A stretch of DNA of 64,000 bases from Variovorax sp. PAMC 28711 (GCF_001577265.1 NZ_CP014517.1:186001-250000); one strand, 5' to 3'; positions 1 through 10,239 are shown, numbered from the stretch's first letter. Translations and numbers: made by a program. The notes: generated from the sequence alone by a model not told the origin.

Positions 1-2027
1 TGGTCGACCGCGAGCGACTCGCCCTTGTTCGCCGAGATCTTGCCGACCACGCCGTCCTGCGAGGCAAACAGCACGTTCTCCATTTTCATGGCCTCGATCA
101 CCGCGAGCTTCTCGCCGGCGCGAACTTGCTGACCCGGTTGCACGGACACTTCGGCGAGCAGGCCCGGCATCGGCGAAATCAGGAACTTGCTCAAATCCGG
201 CGCCGCCTTGTAGGGCATCAATTCCAGGAGACGTGCGCCGAGCGGTGACAACACCATGGCCTCGATCTGCGTGCCGTCGTGCGACACGCGCAACGCCAAT
301 GGATTCTTGCCCGCACCCCGCTCGACCTGCGCCACGAACGGTTTGTCGTTTGTGGTGCCTTCCACGCGAATGCTGCCGAGCGCACCGTTGCTGTCGATCT
401 TGTAGCTGCGATCACCCACCGCGACGGCACTGGCGCCATTGCGCCCCTGGAAGTCGGTGACCGACACCGGGTGGTGCACATGCTTGCCTTCCGGCCCCAG
501 TTCGACCACCACGAACTGCTCGCCGACCTTGACGCCGTGCCCTTCGAGTTGACCGCTGATGCCCGACGCCCGCGCGCGGTAGCGGCGGTGCACATAGGCG
601 GCCAGCGCGATCAGAAACTCAGGGTCGCTGTGCGGTACGTCTTCGGCAAGGAAACCCTGGCCGTAGTGCTCGGCGATGAAGCCGGTGTTGAAGTCGCCCG
701 AGACGAACTTCGGGTGCGCCAGCAGCGCCGCCTGGAACGGGATGTTGCTGCTGATGCCGCGAATCACGAAGCCGTTGAGCGCCTCGCGCATCTTCGCGAT
801 CGCGTGGTTGCGGTCCTTGCCGTGCACGATGAGCTTGGCGATCATCGAGTCGTAGAACATCGGGATCTCGCCGCCGTCGTACACGCCGGTGTCGACGCGC
901 ACACCGTACAGGTGGTCGGTGTCGGCCGAGAACATCGTCTCGGTCGGCGGCTGGAACTTGACCAGTCGACCGGTCGACGGCAAGAAGTTGCGGAACGGGT
1001 CTTCGGCGTTGATGCGGCACTCGATGGCCCAGCCTTCCCGTTTTACGTCGGCTTGCTTGAGCGGCAGCGGCTCCCCAGCGGCGACGCGGATCATCAGCTC
1101 GACCAGATCGAGTCCGGTGATGCACTCCGTGACCGGGTGCTCCACCTGCAGCCGCGTGTTCATCTCGAGGAAGTAGAAGCTCTGGTCCTTGCCGACCACG
1201 AACTCGACCGTGCCCGCGCTCTGGTACTTCACGGCCTTGGCGAGCTGCACCGCCTGTTCGCCCATCGCCTTGCGCGTGGCGTCGGTGATGAATGGCGACG
1301 GCGCTTCTTCGATGACCTTCTGGTGCCGCCGTTGGATCGAGCACTCGCGCTCGTTCAGGTAGATCACGTTGCCCTGCGAATCGCCCAGCACCTGGATCTC
1401 GATGTGGCGCGGCTCGACCACGAACTTCTCGATGAAGACGCGGTCGTCTGCGAAGGAGTTGCGCGCCTCGTTGCGGCAGGCGGTGAAACCCTCGAAGGCC
1501 TCCTTGTCGTCGTGCGCCACGCGCAGGCCCTTGCCGCCGCCACCGGCCGAGGCCTTGATCATCACGGGGTAGCCGATGTCCTTGGCGATCTCGACGGCAC
1601 GCTCGGCAGTTTCGATGGCTTCGTTCCAGCCCGGGATCGTGTTGACCTTCGCCTCGTTCGCGAGCTTCTTGGAAGCGATCTTGTCGCCCATCGCCGCGAT
1701 CGAATGGTGCTTGGGACCGATGAAGACGATGCCCTCTTCTTCGACCTTGCGCGCGAAGGCTTCGTTCTCCGACAGGAAGCCGTAGCCCGGGTGCACCGCC
1801 TCGGCGCCTGTCTTCTTGCACGCCGCGATGATGCGATCGGCCTGCAGGTACGACTCGCGCGACGGCGCCGCACCGATGTGTACCGCCTCGTCGGCCAGCT
1901 CGACATGGCGCGACTCCTTGTCGGCGTCAGAATAGACGGCGACCGTGAGGATGCCCATCTTCTTCGCGGTCTTGATGACGCGGCAGGCGATTTCGCCGCG
2001 GTTGGCGATCAGGATTTTCTTGAACAT
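1..2027 (-). CDS. pccA: Propionyl/acetyl-CoA carboxylase alpha subunit (biotin carboxylase + biotin carrier), 3' end cut by window edge
   Basis: Carboxylates enzyme-bound biotin with ATP and bicarbonate, feeding the beta subunit that makes methylmalonyl-CoA from propionyl-CoA. About 675 residues are visible. The N-terminus starts with the biotin-carboxylase signature MFKKILIANRGEIACRV, and the glycine-rich ATP-grasp loop KASAGGGGKGLR lies near residues 158-169. Near the C-terminus is the biotin-attachment motif EAMKM, whose lysine is residue 648, so only a few codons are missing beyond the window. It is the last visible gene of the leftward mutase-GNAT-meaB-pccB-pccA operon, about 10 bases after pccB. 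Operon company favours propionyl-CoA over acetyl-CoA or methylcrotonyl-CoA as substrate; that choice is an inference from context. Confidence 0.95.
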   Translation of the reverse strand, partial: MFKKILIANRGEIACRVIKTAKKMGILTVAVYSDADKESRHVELADEAVHIGAAPSRESYLQADRIIAACKKTGAEAVHPGYGFLSENEAFARKVEEEGIVFIGPKHHSIAAMGDKIASKKLANEAKVNTIPGWNEAIETAERAVEIAKDIGYPVMIKASAGGGGKGLRVAHDDKEAFEGFTACRNEARNSFADDRVFIEKFVVEPRHIEIQVLGDSQGNVIYLNERECSIQRRHQKVIEEAPSPFITDATRKAMGEQAVQLAKAVKYQSAGTVEFVVGKDQSFYFLEMNTRLQVEHPVTECITGLDLVELMIRVAAGEPLPLKQADVKREGWAIECRINAEDPFRNFLPSTGRLVKFQPPTETMFSADTDHLYGVRVDTGVYDGGEIPMFYDSMIAKLIVHGKDRNHAIAKMREALNGFVIRGISSNIPFQAALLAHPKFVSGDFNTGFIAEHYGQGFLAEDVPHSDPEFLIALAAYVHRRYRARASGISGQLEGHGVKVGEQFVVVELGPEGKHVHHPVSVTDFQGRNGASAVAVGDRSYKIDSNGALGSIRVEGTTNDKPFVAQVERGAGKNPLALRVSHDGTQIEAMVLSPLGARLLELMPYKAAPDLSKFLISPMPGLLAEVSVQPGQQVRAGEKLAVIEAMKMENVLFASQDGVVGKISANKGESLAVD

Positions 2028-2037
2028 GTTGTTCTTC

Positions 2038-3582
2038 TCAGAGCGGAATGTTGCCGTGCTTGCGCCACGGGTTTTCCAGTTTTTTGGCACGCAGCATCAC
2101 CAACGACCGGCAGATTCGCTTGCGTGTCTCGTGCGGCAGGATCACGTCGTCGATGTAGCCACGCGTTGCCGCCACGTACGGGTTGGCAAAGCGCGCCTTG
2201 TATTCGGCCTCGCGTGCGGCGAGTTTCTCGGGTTCGTTCTTGTCTTCGCGAAAGATGATCTCGACCGCGCCCTTCGCGCCCATCACCGCGATCTCGGCGC
2301 GCGGCCAGGCGAGGTTGACATCGCCGCGCAGGTGCTTGGACGCCATCACGTCGTAAGCACCGCCGTAGGCCTTGCGCGTGATGACGGTGATCTTCGGCAC
2401 CGTGCACTCGGCGTACGCATAGAGCAGCTTGGCCCCGTGCTTGATGATGCCGCCGTACTCCTGCCCCGTGCCGGGCATGAAGCCGGGCACGTCGACGAAG
2501 GTGACGACCGGAATGTTGAAGCAATCGCAAAAGCGCACGAAGCGCGCCGCCTTGATCGACGACTTGATGTCCAGGCAACCCGCCAGCACCAGCGGCTGAT
2601 TCGCAACGATGCCGACCGTCTGGCCTTCCATGCGCGCGAAGCCGATCACGATGTTCTTCGCGTACTCGGGCTGCAACTCGAAAAAGTCGCCGTCGTCGAC
2701 GACCTTCACGATCAGCTCCTTCATGTCATAGGGCTTGTTGGCGTTGTCGGGCACGAGCGTGTCGAGCGAATAGTCCGGCCGGTCGGCCGGGTCGCCCTTG
2801 CCGTTGTTGCCCAGGCGCACCGGCGGCTTCTCGCGGTTGTTGAGCGGCAGGTAGTTGTAGAGGCGGCGCAGCATCATGAGCGCCTCGACGTCGTTCTCGA
2901 AGGCCATGTCGGCCACGCCGCTGCGCGTGGTGTGGGTGATGGCGCCGCCGAGCTCTTCGGCCGTCACGTTTTCGTGCGTCACCGTCTTCACGACTTCGGG
3001 GCCGGTCACGAACATGTAGCTCGAGTCCTTCACCATGAAGATGAAGTCGGTCATGGCCGGCGAATAGACGGCGCCGCCCGCGCACGGGCCCATGATCATG
3101 CTGATCTGCGGCACCACGCCGCTGGCCATCACGTTGCGCTGGAACACGTCGGCGTAGCCGCCGAGCGAGGCCACCCCTTCCTGAATGCGCGCGCCACCCG
3201 AATCGTTCAGGCCGATGACCGGTGCGCCGACCTTCATTGCCTGGTCCATCACCTTGCAGATCTTCTCGGCGTGCGCTTCGCTGAGCGCGCCGCCGAACAC
3301 GGTGAAGTCCTGGCTGAACACGAACACGAGGCGGCCGTTGATCATTCCGTAGCCGGTGACCACGCCGTCCCCCGGGATCTTTTGCTCGGCCATGCCGAAG
3401 TCGACCGAGCGATGCTCCACGAACATGTCCCACTCTTCGAAAGTGCCGTCGTCCAGCAACAGTTCGATGCGCTCGCGCGCGGTGAGCTTGCCCTTCTTGT
3501 GTTGCGCGTCGATGCGCTTCTGTCCGCCACCGAGGCGGGCTTTCGCGCGGCGTTCTTCGAGTTGGTCGATCAGTTCTTGCAT
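2038..3582 (-). CDS. pccB: Propionyl-CoA carboxylase beta subunit (carboxyltransferase)
   Basis: Transfers the carboxyl group from biotin to propionyl-CoA, giving methylmalonyl-CoA. The protein has 514 residues, the normal length for PccB, with an N-terminal carboxyltransferase half (about residues 30-270) and a C-terminal half (280-490). Family glycine loops are visible: [13 protein letters not shown] in the first half and [10 protein letters not shown] in the second, which form the oxyanion holes for acyl-CoA and carboxybiotin. The N-terminus [12 protein letters not shown] is typical. It sits between meaB (42 bases upstream) and pccA (10 bases downstream) in the same direction, so co-transcription is likely. 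Confidence 0.96.
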   Translation of the reverse strand: MQELIDQLEERRAKARLGGGQKRIDAQHKKGKLTARERIELLLDDGTFEEWDMFVEHRSVDFGMAEQKIPGDGVVTGYGMINGRLVFVFSQDFTVFGGALSEAHAEKICKVMDQAMKVGAPVIGLNDSGGARIQEGVASLGGYADVFQRNVMASGVVPQISMIMGPCAGGAVYSPAMTDFIFMVKDSSYMFVTGPEVVKTVTHENVTAEELGGAITHTTRSGVADMAFENDVEALMMLRRLYNYLPLNNREKPPVRLGNNGKGDPADRPDYSLDTLVPDNANKPYDMKELIVKVVDDGDFFELQPEYAKNIVIGFARMEGQTVGIVANQPLVLAGCLDIKSSIKAARFVRFCDCFNIPVVTFVDVPGFMPGTGQEYGGIIKHGAKLLYAYAECTVPKITVITRKAYGGAYDVMASKHLRGDVNLAWPRAEIAVMGAKGAVEIIFREDKNEPEKLAAREAEYKARFANPYVAATRGYIDDVILPHETRKRICRSLVMLRAKKLENPWRKHGNIPL

Positions 3583-3624
3583 GGTGTGGTGTTTCCGAGG
3601 CTGAAGATTCGATTGGCAATATTT

Positions 3625-4716
3625 CTAGATGGCGGCCTGCGCCGGCCCGGCCGACGCGGCGAGCAAATTGCGTGCGGCGGTCGATGCGGGCAACTTGCCC
3701 GCCGCCACCTGTCGCGTGAATTCCGGCAACAACTCGCGTACCTGCGGATGCTGCTTGAAAGCCTGTTTGAGACCCGCGTCGATGCGCTCCCACATCCACG
3801 AAAGCGCCTGCTTCTCGCGTCGCGTGTCGAGCTTGCCGTTGGCTGTCTGGAGCGCCCGGAACTCGCTGACCGATGCCCAGAACGTGTCGACGCCGGTGCC
3901 GAGCAGTGCGCTGAGCTGCATGACCCGCGGCAGCCAGAAGCGCACTTCGGCCTCGGGCGAGCCAGGCGTGGCATGCGCCGCGTGCATGGCCTGCGCGTGT
4001 GCCGGATTGCCGTGGTGACCGAAGAGCCGCATTGCAGACGTGATCTGCGCCTGCGCGCGTGTGGCCGCATCCTTGTCGATGTCGGCCTTGTTGATGACGA
4101 CGAGGTCGGCCAGCTCCATCACGCCCTTCTTGATCGCTTGCAGGTCGTCGCCGGCGTTGGGCAGTTGCATGAGCACGAACATGTCGGTCATGCCCGCGAC
4201 GGCCGTTTCGCTCTGGCCCACCCCCACGGTTTCGACGATGACGATGTCATAGCCCGCAGCCTCGCACACCAGCATGGCCTCGCGCGTCTTCTCCGCGACG
4301 CCGCCCAGCGTGCCCGACGACGGGCTCGGCCGGATGTACGCGCGCTCGTGCACCGACAGCCGCTCCATGCGCGTCTTGTCGCCGAGGATCGAGCCGCCCG
4401 ACACGGTCGACGACGGGTCAATGGTGAGCACGGCGACGCGGTGCCCCAGGTCGATGAGGAACAGGCCCAGCGTTTCGATGAAGGTGGACTTGCCCACGCC
4501 CGGCACGCCGGAGATGCCCAGGCGAAACGAGTTTCCGGTGCGCGGCAGCAGCGCCGTGAGCAGTTCGTCGGCCTGCAACCGATGGTCGGGGCGCGTGGAT
4601 TCGAGCAGCGTGATCGCCTTGGCGATGGCGCGGCGCTGCGGCATCGCGGCGTCGGCGATCAGCGCGGCTTCAAGTGCTGCCACCGCCGTCAAGCCATCGC
4701 CTCCTGAACGCGCCAA
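3625..4716 (-). CDS. meaB: Methylmalonyl-CoA mutase-associated GTPase MeaB
   Basis: G-protein chaperone that protects methylmalonyl-CoA mutase and gates its cobalamin loading. The 363-residue protein has Walker A GVPGVGKST at about 70-78, the switch region ETVGVGQSE, and the guanine-specificity motif NKAD. Old databases call this family ArgK/LAO kinase; the mutase two genes upstream makes the MeaB role the better reading. The chosen ATG overlaps the end of the upstream GNAT gene by 28 bases, which is tight but usual in this operon; a later start would remove part of the N-terminal helix. Confidence 0.94.
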   Translation of the reverse strand: MARSGGDGLTAVAALEAALIADAAMPQRRAIAKAITLLESTRPDHRLQADELLTALLPRTGNSFRLGISGVPGVGKSTFIETLGLFLIDLGHRVAVLTIDPSSTVSGGSILGDKTRMERLSVHERAYIRPSPSSGTLGGVAEKTREAMLVCEAAGYDIVIVETVGVGQSETAVAGMTDMFVLMQLPNAGDDLQAIKKGVMELADLVVINKADIDKDAATRAQAQITSAMRLFGHHGNPAHAQAMHAAHATPGSPEAEVRFWLPRVMQLSALLGTGVDTFWASVSEFRALQTANGKLDTRREKQALSWMWERIDAGLKQAFKQHPQVRELLPEFTRQVAAGKLPASTAARNLLAASAGPAQAAI

Positions 4717-5159
4717 CGGTAGTGCAAGTCAACACCCTCTTCGCCTTCGAGGACGAATCCGTGGCGTTGGTAGAAGCGGATGGCGTCGCTTTGCACGAGC
4801 GCGGTGAGCTTGATGTCGCGCGCCTGTTCGCGCGCATGCGCCATCGCCCATCGCAGCACCCAGTCGCCGATGCCCATGCTCTGGAAGCCGGTGCGCAAGT
4901 ACAAATGGTCGAGCCGCAAGGCGTCGGCGCCTTCGGGCTTGAGCGTGACGAAACCAACGCGCTGGCCGCCGTCGAGCACGATGTGGTGCATGAAAGGAAT
5001 CACGAAACCGGCGCTCAACCGCTCGCGCGAGCGGTGGGCATCGAAGCGACCCACGCGCTCCAGGCTCGGGCGCATCGCGTCGATGCGCAATGCCAGCATG
5101 GCTTCGAAATCGTTGTCCACCACCGGTTGGAACGCCAGCCGCGACGAAATATCCTCCAC
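4689..5159 (-). CDS. GNAT-family N-acetyltransferase
   Basis: A 156-residue protein of the GCN5-related acetyltransferase fold. Seen: a beta-strand with LRLDHLYLRTGFQSMGIGDW (strand 4 into the acetyl-CoA pyrophosphate loop) and the C-terminal AIRFYQRHGF motif, a strong GNAT hallmark. It lies 12 bases after the mutase and overlaps meaB, so it is transcribed inside the methylmalonyl-CoA operon. The substrate is unknown. A role in acetylating an operon enzyme, or in using or removing a CoA-linked by-product, is possible but rests only on location. Confidence 0.85.
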   Translation of the reverse strand: MEDISSRLAFQPVVDNDFEAMLALRIDAMRPSLERVGRFDAHRSRERLSAGFVIPFMHHIVLDGGQRVGFVTLKPEGADALRLDHLYLRTGFQSMGIGDWVLRWAMAHAREQARDIKLTALVQSDAIRFYQRHGFVLEGEEGVDLHYRWRVQEAMA

Positions 5160-5171
5160 GTCGCGCTCCGC

Positions 5172-7334
5172 TCAGGCCGTTGCCAGCGAGGCGCGGATCT
5201 GCTCCAGCACGTCCTTCGCGCTCGCAGGGATCGGCGTGCCCGGGCCGTAGATGCCCTTGACGCCGGCCTCGTACAGCATTTCGTAGTCGCCGCGCGGAAT
5301 CACGCCACCGACGAACACGATGATGTCGTCGGCGCCCTGCTTCTTGAGCTCCGCGATGATCGCGGGCACCAGCGTCTTGTGGCCAGCTGCGAGCGTGCTC
5401 ACGCCGACGGCATGCACGTCGTTTTCGATGGCCTGGCGGGCGCACTCTTCGGGCGTCTGGAACAGCGGGCCCATGTCGACGTCGAAGCCCAGGTCGGCGA
5501 AGGCGGTGGCCACCACCTTGGCGCCGCGGTCGTGCCCGTCCTGGCCCAGCTTGGAGATCATCACGCGCGGACGGCGGCCCTGCTCTTCGGCGAAGGCCGC
5601 AATCTCGTGCTGCAGCGCCTCCCAGCCTTCGGCCGAGTCGTAGGCAGCGGCGTAGACGCCCGTGACCTTCTGCGTGTCGGCGCGGTGGCGGCCGTAGACC
5701 TTCTCCAGCGCGTCGCTGATTTCTCCGACCGTCGCGCGCAGGCGCACCGCGTCGATGCTGAGCGCAAGCAGGTTGCCTTCGCCGCTCTCGGCGGCAGCGG
5801 TCAGCGCGTCGAGCGCGGCCTGCGTCTTCGCGGTGTCGCGCTTCTCGCGGATGGCGTGCAGCTTGGCGATTTGCCCATCGCGCACCTTCACGTTGTCGAT
5901 CGACAGGCTGTCGATCGCGTCCTCGGTCTTGAGCTTGTACTTGTTGACGCCGACGATCACGTCGCGGCCCGAGTCGATGCGCGCCTGCTTGTCGGCCGCG
6001 GCCGCCTCGATCTTGAGCTTGGCCCAGCCGCTGTCGACGGCCTTGGTCATGCCACCCATCGCCTCGACCTCTTCGATGATCGTCCACGCGGCATCGGCCA
6101 TGTCCTGCGTGAGCTTCTCCATCATGTAGCTGCCGGCCCACGGGTCGATCACGCTGGTGATGTGCGTCTCTTCCTGGATGATGAGCTGCGTGTTGCGCGC
6201 AATGCGCGAACTGAACTCCGTCGGCAGCGCGATGGCTTCGTCGAGGGCGTTGGTGTGCAACGACTGCGTGCCGCCGAACACCGCGGCCATCGCCTCGATG
6301 GTGGTGCGCACCACGTTGTTGTAAGGGTCCTGCTCGGTCAGCGACCAGCCCGAGGTCTGGCAATGCGTGCGCAGCATCAGGCTCTTCGCGTTCTTCGGCT
6401 CGAAGTCCTTCATGATCCGGCACCACAGGAGGCGCGCCGCGCGCATCTTGGCGACCTCGAGATAGAAGTTCATGCCGATGGCCCAGAAGAAGGAGAGGCG
6501 CCCGGCGAACACGTCGACGTCGAGGCCCTTGGCCAGCGCGGTCTTCACGTACTCCTTGCCGTCGGCCAGCGTGAAGGCCAGCTCCAGCGCCTGGTTGGCG
6601 CCGGCTTCCTGCATGTGATAGCCGCTGATGCTGATCGAGTTGAACTTGGGCATCTTGTGCGCCGTGTACTCGATGATGTCGCCGATGATCCGCATGCTCG
6701 GCGCGGGCGGGAAGATGTAGGTGTTGCGGACCATGAACTCCTTGAGGATGTCGTTCTGGATGGTTCCGCTCAACTGGTCCTGCGCCACGCCCTGCTCTTC
6801 GCCCGCCACGATGTAGCCCGCCAGCACCGGCAGCACCGCGCCGTTCATCGTCATCGACACAGAGACCTTGTCGAGCGGGATCTGGTCGAACAGGATCTTC
6901 ATGTCCTCGACCGAATCGATCGCCACGCCGGCCTTGCCGACGTCGCCGGTCACGCGCGGGTGGTCGCTGTCGTAGCCGCGGTGCGTGGCCAGGTCGAAGG
7001 CGACCGACACGCCTTGTCCGCCGGCCGCCAACGCCTTGCGATAGAAGGCGTTCGACTCTTCCGCCGTCGAGAAGCCCGCGTACTGGCGGATGGTCCATGG
7101 CCGCACCGCGTACATGGTGGCCTGCGGGCCGCGCAAATACGGCTCGAAGCCCGGCAGCGTGTCGGTGTACTTGAGGCCCTGAAGATCGGCCGCGGTGTAC
7201 AGCGGCTTGACCGTGATGCCGTCGGGCGTGCGCCAGTTCAGTGCGCTCACATCGCCACCGGGCGCCGACTTGGCGGCGGCCAGTGTCCAGGCAGCGAGGT
7301 CGGCGGGCTTGAAGATCGGTTCAGGTGTACTCAT
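5172..7334 (-). CDS. scpA: Methylmalonyl-CoA mutase, single-chain, adenosylcobalamin-dependent
   Basis: Interconverts (R)-methylmalonyl-CoA and succinyl-CoA, completing propionate entry into the TCA cycle. The 720-residue protein is the full-length single-chain type: a substrate TIM barrel (about 1-560) followed by a cobalamin-binding domain (about 585-715). The B12 signature DGHDRG is intact, with the axial histidine at residue 601. No methylmalonyl-CoA epimerase is seen in this window. It is the first gene of the leftward operon and is divergent from a GntR/FCD regulator across 90 bases. No strong Shine-Dalgarno precedes the ATG; the start [13 protein letters not shown] matches the family N-terminus. 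Confidence 0.96.
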   Translation of the reverse strand: MSTPEPIFKPADLAAWTLAAAKSAPGGDVSALNWRTPDGITVKPLYTAADLQGLKYTDTLPGFEPYLRGPQATMYAVRPWTIRQYAGFSTAEESNAFYRKALAAGGQGVSVAFDLATHRGYDSDHPRVTGDVGKAGVAIDSVEDMKILFDQIPLDKVSVSMTMNGAVLPVLAGYIVAGEEQGVAQDQLSGTIQNDILKEFMVRNTYIFPPAPSMRIIGDIIEYTAHKMPKFNSISISGYHMQEAGANQALELAFTLADGKEYVKTALAKGLDVDVFAGRLSFFWAIGMNFYLEVAKMRAARLLWCRIMKDFEPKNAKSLMLRTHCQTSGWSLTEQDPYNNVVRTTIEAMAAVFGGTQSLHTNALDEAIALPTEFSSRIARNTQLIIQEETHITSVIDPWAGSYMMEKLTQDMADAAWTIIEEVEAMGGMTKAVDSGWAKLKIEAAAADKQARIDSGRDVIVGVNKYKLKTEDAIDSLSIDNVKVRDGQIAKLHAIREKRDTAKTQAALDALTAAAESGEGNLLALSIDAVRLRATVGEISDALEKVYGRHRADTQKVTGVYAAAYDSAEGWEALQHEIAAFAEEQGRRPRVMISKLGQDGHDRGAKVVATAFADLGFDVDMGPLFQTPEECARQAIENDVHAVGVSTLAAGHKTLVPAIIAELKKQGADDIIVFVGGVIPRGDYEMLYEAGVKGIYGPGTPIPASAKDVLEQIRASLATA

Positions 7335-7424
7335 GGCGAGGCGTCGGCGTCCGTGCAGGTTTTGGCAAGTCTAACCGTCCGTAATTATTAATTCAATCGA
7401 GATTTCTGAAGTACAGTCGCGCTC
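7335..7424. promoter_or_regulatory. Divergent promoter/operator region between the mutase operon and the GntR gene
   Basis: This 90-base gap holds the starts of two divergent transcripts. An AT-rich block (TAATTATTAATTCAATC) stands out in GC-rich surroundings, and TTGGCA lies just before it and could act as a -35 box for the rightward gene. Regulation of the propionate operon by the adjacent GntR protein is an inference from the divergent arrangement; no clear palindromic operator was recognised. Confidence 0.5.
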
Positions 7425-8072
7425 ATGTCCGCCTTCACCCTGACACCGCGCGCCCTTTACGAAGAGGTGGCCGAAGGGCTGCGTCAGCGCATTTTCCAGC
7501 GTGAACTCGAGCCGGGCAGCTGGATCGACGAGATGAAGCTGGCCGAGGAATACGGCATCAGTCGCACGCCCCTGCGCGAGGCGCTGAAGGTGCTCGCCGC
7601 CGAGGGCCTGGTGACGATGAAAGTGAGGCGCGGTGCCTACGTGACCGAGGTGTCGGAGCAGGACTTGACAGATGTCTATCACCTCCTCAGCTTGCTCGAA
7701 AGCGATGCGGCCGGTGTGGTCGCCGAGCGCGCGACCGAGGCCCAGTTGAACGATCTTCGCCGGTTGCACGACGAACTCGAAGCGACCGCCTGTCCGGGCC
7801 ACGTCGACCGCGAACTTTTCTTCGCGATCAACGAGCGCTTTCACATGCGCCTGCTCGCCATCGCCGACAACCGTTGGCGCGACCAGGTGGTGGCCGATCT
7901 GCGCAAAGTGATGAAGCTCAACCGGCACAACTCGCTGCTGAAGTCGGGCCGCCTCGTCGAATCGCTGGCCGAACACCGGGCGCTGATGGCCGCCATCGAG
8001 TCGCGGGAACCACAGGCCGCGGCGGCGCGCATGCGCGAACACTTTGCCAGCGGGCTCGAAGCGGCTACCTGA
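7425..8072 (+). CDS. GntR-family transcriptional regulator, FadR/FCD subfamily
   Basis: A 215-residue regulator: winged helix-turn-helix (about residues 8-75, with LAEEYGISRTPLREALKVL as the recognition part) and a C-terminal FCD ligand-binding domain with helices carrying a likely metal-binding Asp/His set (ELFFAINERFHMRLL and LAEHRALMAAI). Such proteins usually sense small carboxylates or acyl-CoA metabolites and often act as repressors. Divergence from the methylmalonyl-CoA mutase operon suggests that it controls that operon in response to a propionate-derived signal; this is context-based. Confidence 0.93.
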   Translation: MSAFTLTPRALYEEVAEGLRQRIFQRELEPGSWIDEMKLAEEYGISRTPLREALKVLAAEGLVTMKVRRGAYVTEVSEQDLTDVYHLLSLLESDAAGVVAERATEAQLNDLRRLHDELEATACPGHVDRELFFAINERFHMRLLAIADNRWRDQVVADLRKVMKLNRHNSLLKSGRLVESLAEHRALMAAIESREPQAAAARMREHFASGLEAAT

Positions 8073-8099
8073 GCGACCTTCAGCACGGCGACGCGTGAC

Positions 8100-9104
8100 T
8101 CAGGCCGCGAGCGCCACCGGCTCGTGCGCCAGCGCCATCACCGCGTGCGGCGGCATGTCCTTGAGTTTGTGGTCGCTCCACACCTGCCGCCAGCGGCGCG
8201 CACCGGGCAGGCCATTGCGCAGGCCGAGCATGTGGCGCGCGATATTCGATAACGGCGTGCCGTGTTCAGCCGCCTCGCGCAACATGTAATCGCACATCTG
8301 CGCCTCAATGCCTTCGCGGGTGATGTCGCGAGGCGTGATGCCGAAGAAGTCGGCGTCCCAGCCAGCCAGCCACCAGGGGTTGTGATACGCCTCGCGGCCG
8401 ACCATGACACCGTCGAGCAGGCGCAGCTGCTCGTGCACCTGGCCGGGCTCGGCGAAGCCGCCGTTGATCGAAAAGCGCAGCGCCGGAAAGTCGTGCTTGA
8501 GTTGGTGCACCAGCGCATAGCGCAGCGGCGGCACTTCGCGGTTCTGCTTGGGCGACAGGCCTTTGAGCCAGGCGTTGCGCGCATGAACGATGAATGTCTT
8601 GCAGCCCGCCTCGGCCACCGTACCGACGAAATCGCGCACGAACTCGTAGTTTTCCGTCTTGTCGATGCCGATGCGGTGCTTGATGGTGACCGGCACGCTC
8701 ACCACGTCCAGCATCGCTTTCACGCCGTCGGCGACCAGCTGCGGCTCGGCCATCAGGCAAGCCCCGAAGGCGCCACGCTGCACACGCTCACTCGGGCAGC
8801 CGCAATTGATGTTGATCTCGTCGTAGCCCCATTGCTCGCCGAGCTTCGCGCACTGGGCGAGATCGGCCGGCTCGCTGCCGCCAAGTTGCAGGGCGATCGG
8901 GTGCTCTTCGGCGTTGAAGCGCAAGTGGCGCGGCACGTCCCCATGAATGAGGGCGCCGGTCGTCACCATCTCGGTGTAGAGCAGCGCGTGGCGTGTCAGC
9001 AGCCGATGGAAGTAGCGGCAGTGCCGATCGGTCCAATCCATCATCGGCGCGACGCTCACGCGGTCTGGCGAAAAACGACTGGCGATGGGATCGGGCGTGG
9101 ACAT
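8100..9104 (-). CDS. dusA: tRNA-dihydrouridine synthase A
   Basis: FMN- and NADPH-dependent reduction of uridine 20/20a in the tRNA D-loop. The 334-residue length and the N-terminal SVAPMMDWTDRHCRYFHRL match DusA rather than DusB or DusC. The active-site cysteine lies in NINCGCPSERVQRG, and KHRIGID and the FMN-phosphate region INGGF follow in order. Its start overlaps the end of the upstream hypothetical membrane gene by 49 bases on the same strand, and it ends tail-to-tail with the GntR gene. Confidence 0.96.
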   Translation of the reverse strand: MSTPDPIASRFSPDRVSVAPMMDWTDRHCRYFHRLLTRHALLYTEMVTTGALIHGDVPRHLRFNAEEHPIALQLGGSEPADLAQCAKLGEQWGYDEININCGCPSERVQRGAFGACLMAEPQLVADGVKAMLDVVSVPVTIKHRIGIDKTENYEFVRDFVGTVAEAGCKTFIVHARNAWLKGLSPKQNREVPPLRYALVHQLKHDFPALRFSINGGFAEPGQVHEQLRLLDGVMVGREAYHNPWWLAGWDADFFGITPRDITREGIEAQMCDYMLREAAEHGTPLSNIARHMLGLRNGLPGARRWRQVWSDHKLKDMPPHAVMALAHEPVALAA

Positions 9105-9727
9105 GGGACGAAAACGGTTGGCCGGGCGCGGCCCGGCAAAGCCTTCGATTGTCTCTCAGGGGTTGCCGATTTGCCCGAACGAGGTGCGCAGTCCGCGTAG
9201 TCGGTGGGGCCGCTGCTTTCCGGCGGATTGCCGGTGGCCGACAGCCATGCCGAGATGCTCGGCAAGCGCTTTTCGAAATGCGCGTGAAGCTCGCGCCACT
9301 TGCGGCCTTCGGCATGCAATGCCGTGATCTCCAGCGCTTCGACCGCGATCGCACGCAGGCTGCCGACCATCGCGAGCGAGCGGCCGTCGAGCAATTGCAA
9401 GGTCACCTCGCGGCCCTGCGCCAGAATTTCTTCGAGGATGCGGCGATGCACGGTGTAGTCGGCCCACGCCTGTTTGCTGCACGCATCGCTCAGTTCGCGA
9501 AACACCCAATGCATGTTGGAAGCGAACATCGCTGCCACCTGTGCGGCCTGACGGGCGTTCTGCTGGGCAAAACGTTCCTGCGCCCGCAACGCCCAACCGA
9601 TGGCTGCCAGCACGCCGAACGCCTGCACCCAGGCGGCCCATTCGCCTTGCGTCGTCGGGCGATGAAACCAGAAGATGACGCCCGCAACGATCAGCACGAC
9701 GGCCAGTGCCATTTGAGTTCTACGCAT
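9056..9727 (-). CDS. Hypothetical membrane-anchored protein
   Basis: A 223-residue protein of no recognised family. The start is the ATG preceded by GGAGGGAAGAC, a strong ribosome-binding site; a longer start upstream lacks this. Two hydrophobic segments lie near the N-terminus (about residues 5-20 and 33-50), followed by a soluble, helix-rich region (QERFAQQNARQAAQVAAMF onwards). The arginine- and proline-rich C-terminus runs 49 bases into dusA, which is unusual and could mean that the real C-terminus is poorly conserved. Function unknown. Confidence 0.6.
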   Translation of the reverse strand: MRRTQMALAVVLIVAGVIFWFHRPTTQGEWAAWVQAFGVLAAIGWALRAQERFAQQNARQAAQVAAMFASNMHWVFRELSDACSKQAWADYTVHRRILEEILAQGREVTLQLLDGRSLAMVGSLRAIAVEALEITALHAEGRKWRELHAHFEKRLPSISAWLSATGNPPESSGPTDYADCAPRSGKSATPERQSKALPGRARPTVFVPCPRPIPSPVVFRQTA

Positions 9728-9752
9728 GTCTTCCCTCCAGGAACGCGCCGAT

Positions 9753-9971
9753 TCAAGCACGCGGACCTTCTCTTCCAAACGATTTTCGAATCATCGCGAG
9801 GCCCGCGACCCAGGCGTCACCGTAATTCGAATACGGCTTGACCGCGGCTTCCACCGGCAAATAGGGCAGCGCGTCTTCCATCATGGAGTCCGTCGCTTCC
9901 AGCAACACCCAATAGAACTCGCCCTCTTCGAGTTCCTGGACGGTCAACGCGATATTTCGCAGTTTCGGCAT
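9753..9971 (-). CDS. Small conserved protein with GxFxWVLLE...DAWxAG motif
   Basis: A 72-residue protein. The pattern is a short beta-strand, then GEFYWVLLEA, then a C-terminal YGDAWVAGLAMI helix. No Shine-Dalgarno is obvious before this ATG. The same pattern occurs in the 81-residue protein at 49776-50021 next to the prophage (GVFHWVIIES and WADAWAAGVKAL), so the two look like distant paralogues. Function unknown; the size and fold pattern would fit a small stress or regulatory protein, but nothing proves it. Confidence 0.6.
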   Translation of the reverse strand: MPKLRNIALTVQELEEGEFYWVLLEATDSMMEDALPYLPVEAAVKPYSNYGDAWVAGLAMIRKSFGREGPRA

Positions 9972-10239
9972 TGGAGGGGGGTCAGAAAGGGTGAAGAGAG
10001 AAAAATTGAATTGGAACTGCGCCGATCCTATGGATCTGCCCCCTGAACGCAAAAGCACAAATTCACGTTTTGCTACAAATGTGACAACTAGTAATAAGAC
10101 CGATGGGGGCAACCAGTGCGATGGGTGCAATTCGTCCGATTTGCCTTGCTGCCGCAGGTCTTGCCTCCTACATCGCGCGCTGTCCGGGGTCCCTAACCTT
10201 TGCAAGGTATTCCGACGGATTGACAAGGAGACCCTACCC

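Noticed and set aside
279..7391. Very long open frames on the plus strand (hundreds of codons) opposite the propionate operon
   Set aside because: They mirror the third-position GC of the real minus-strand genes, are His/Arg/Asp-rich, and match no family.
9991..10239. N-terminal extension of the gene at 10240
   Set aside because: No ribosome-binding site at the longer start and an implausible Cys-rich extension, while AAGGAG marks the ATG at 10240.
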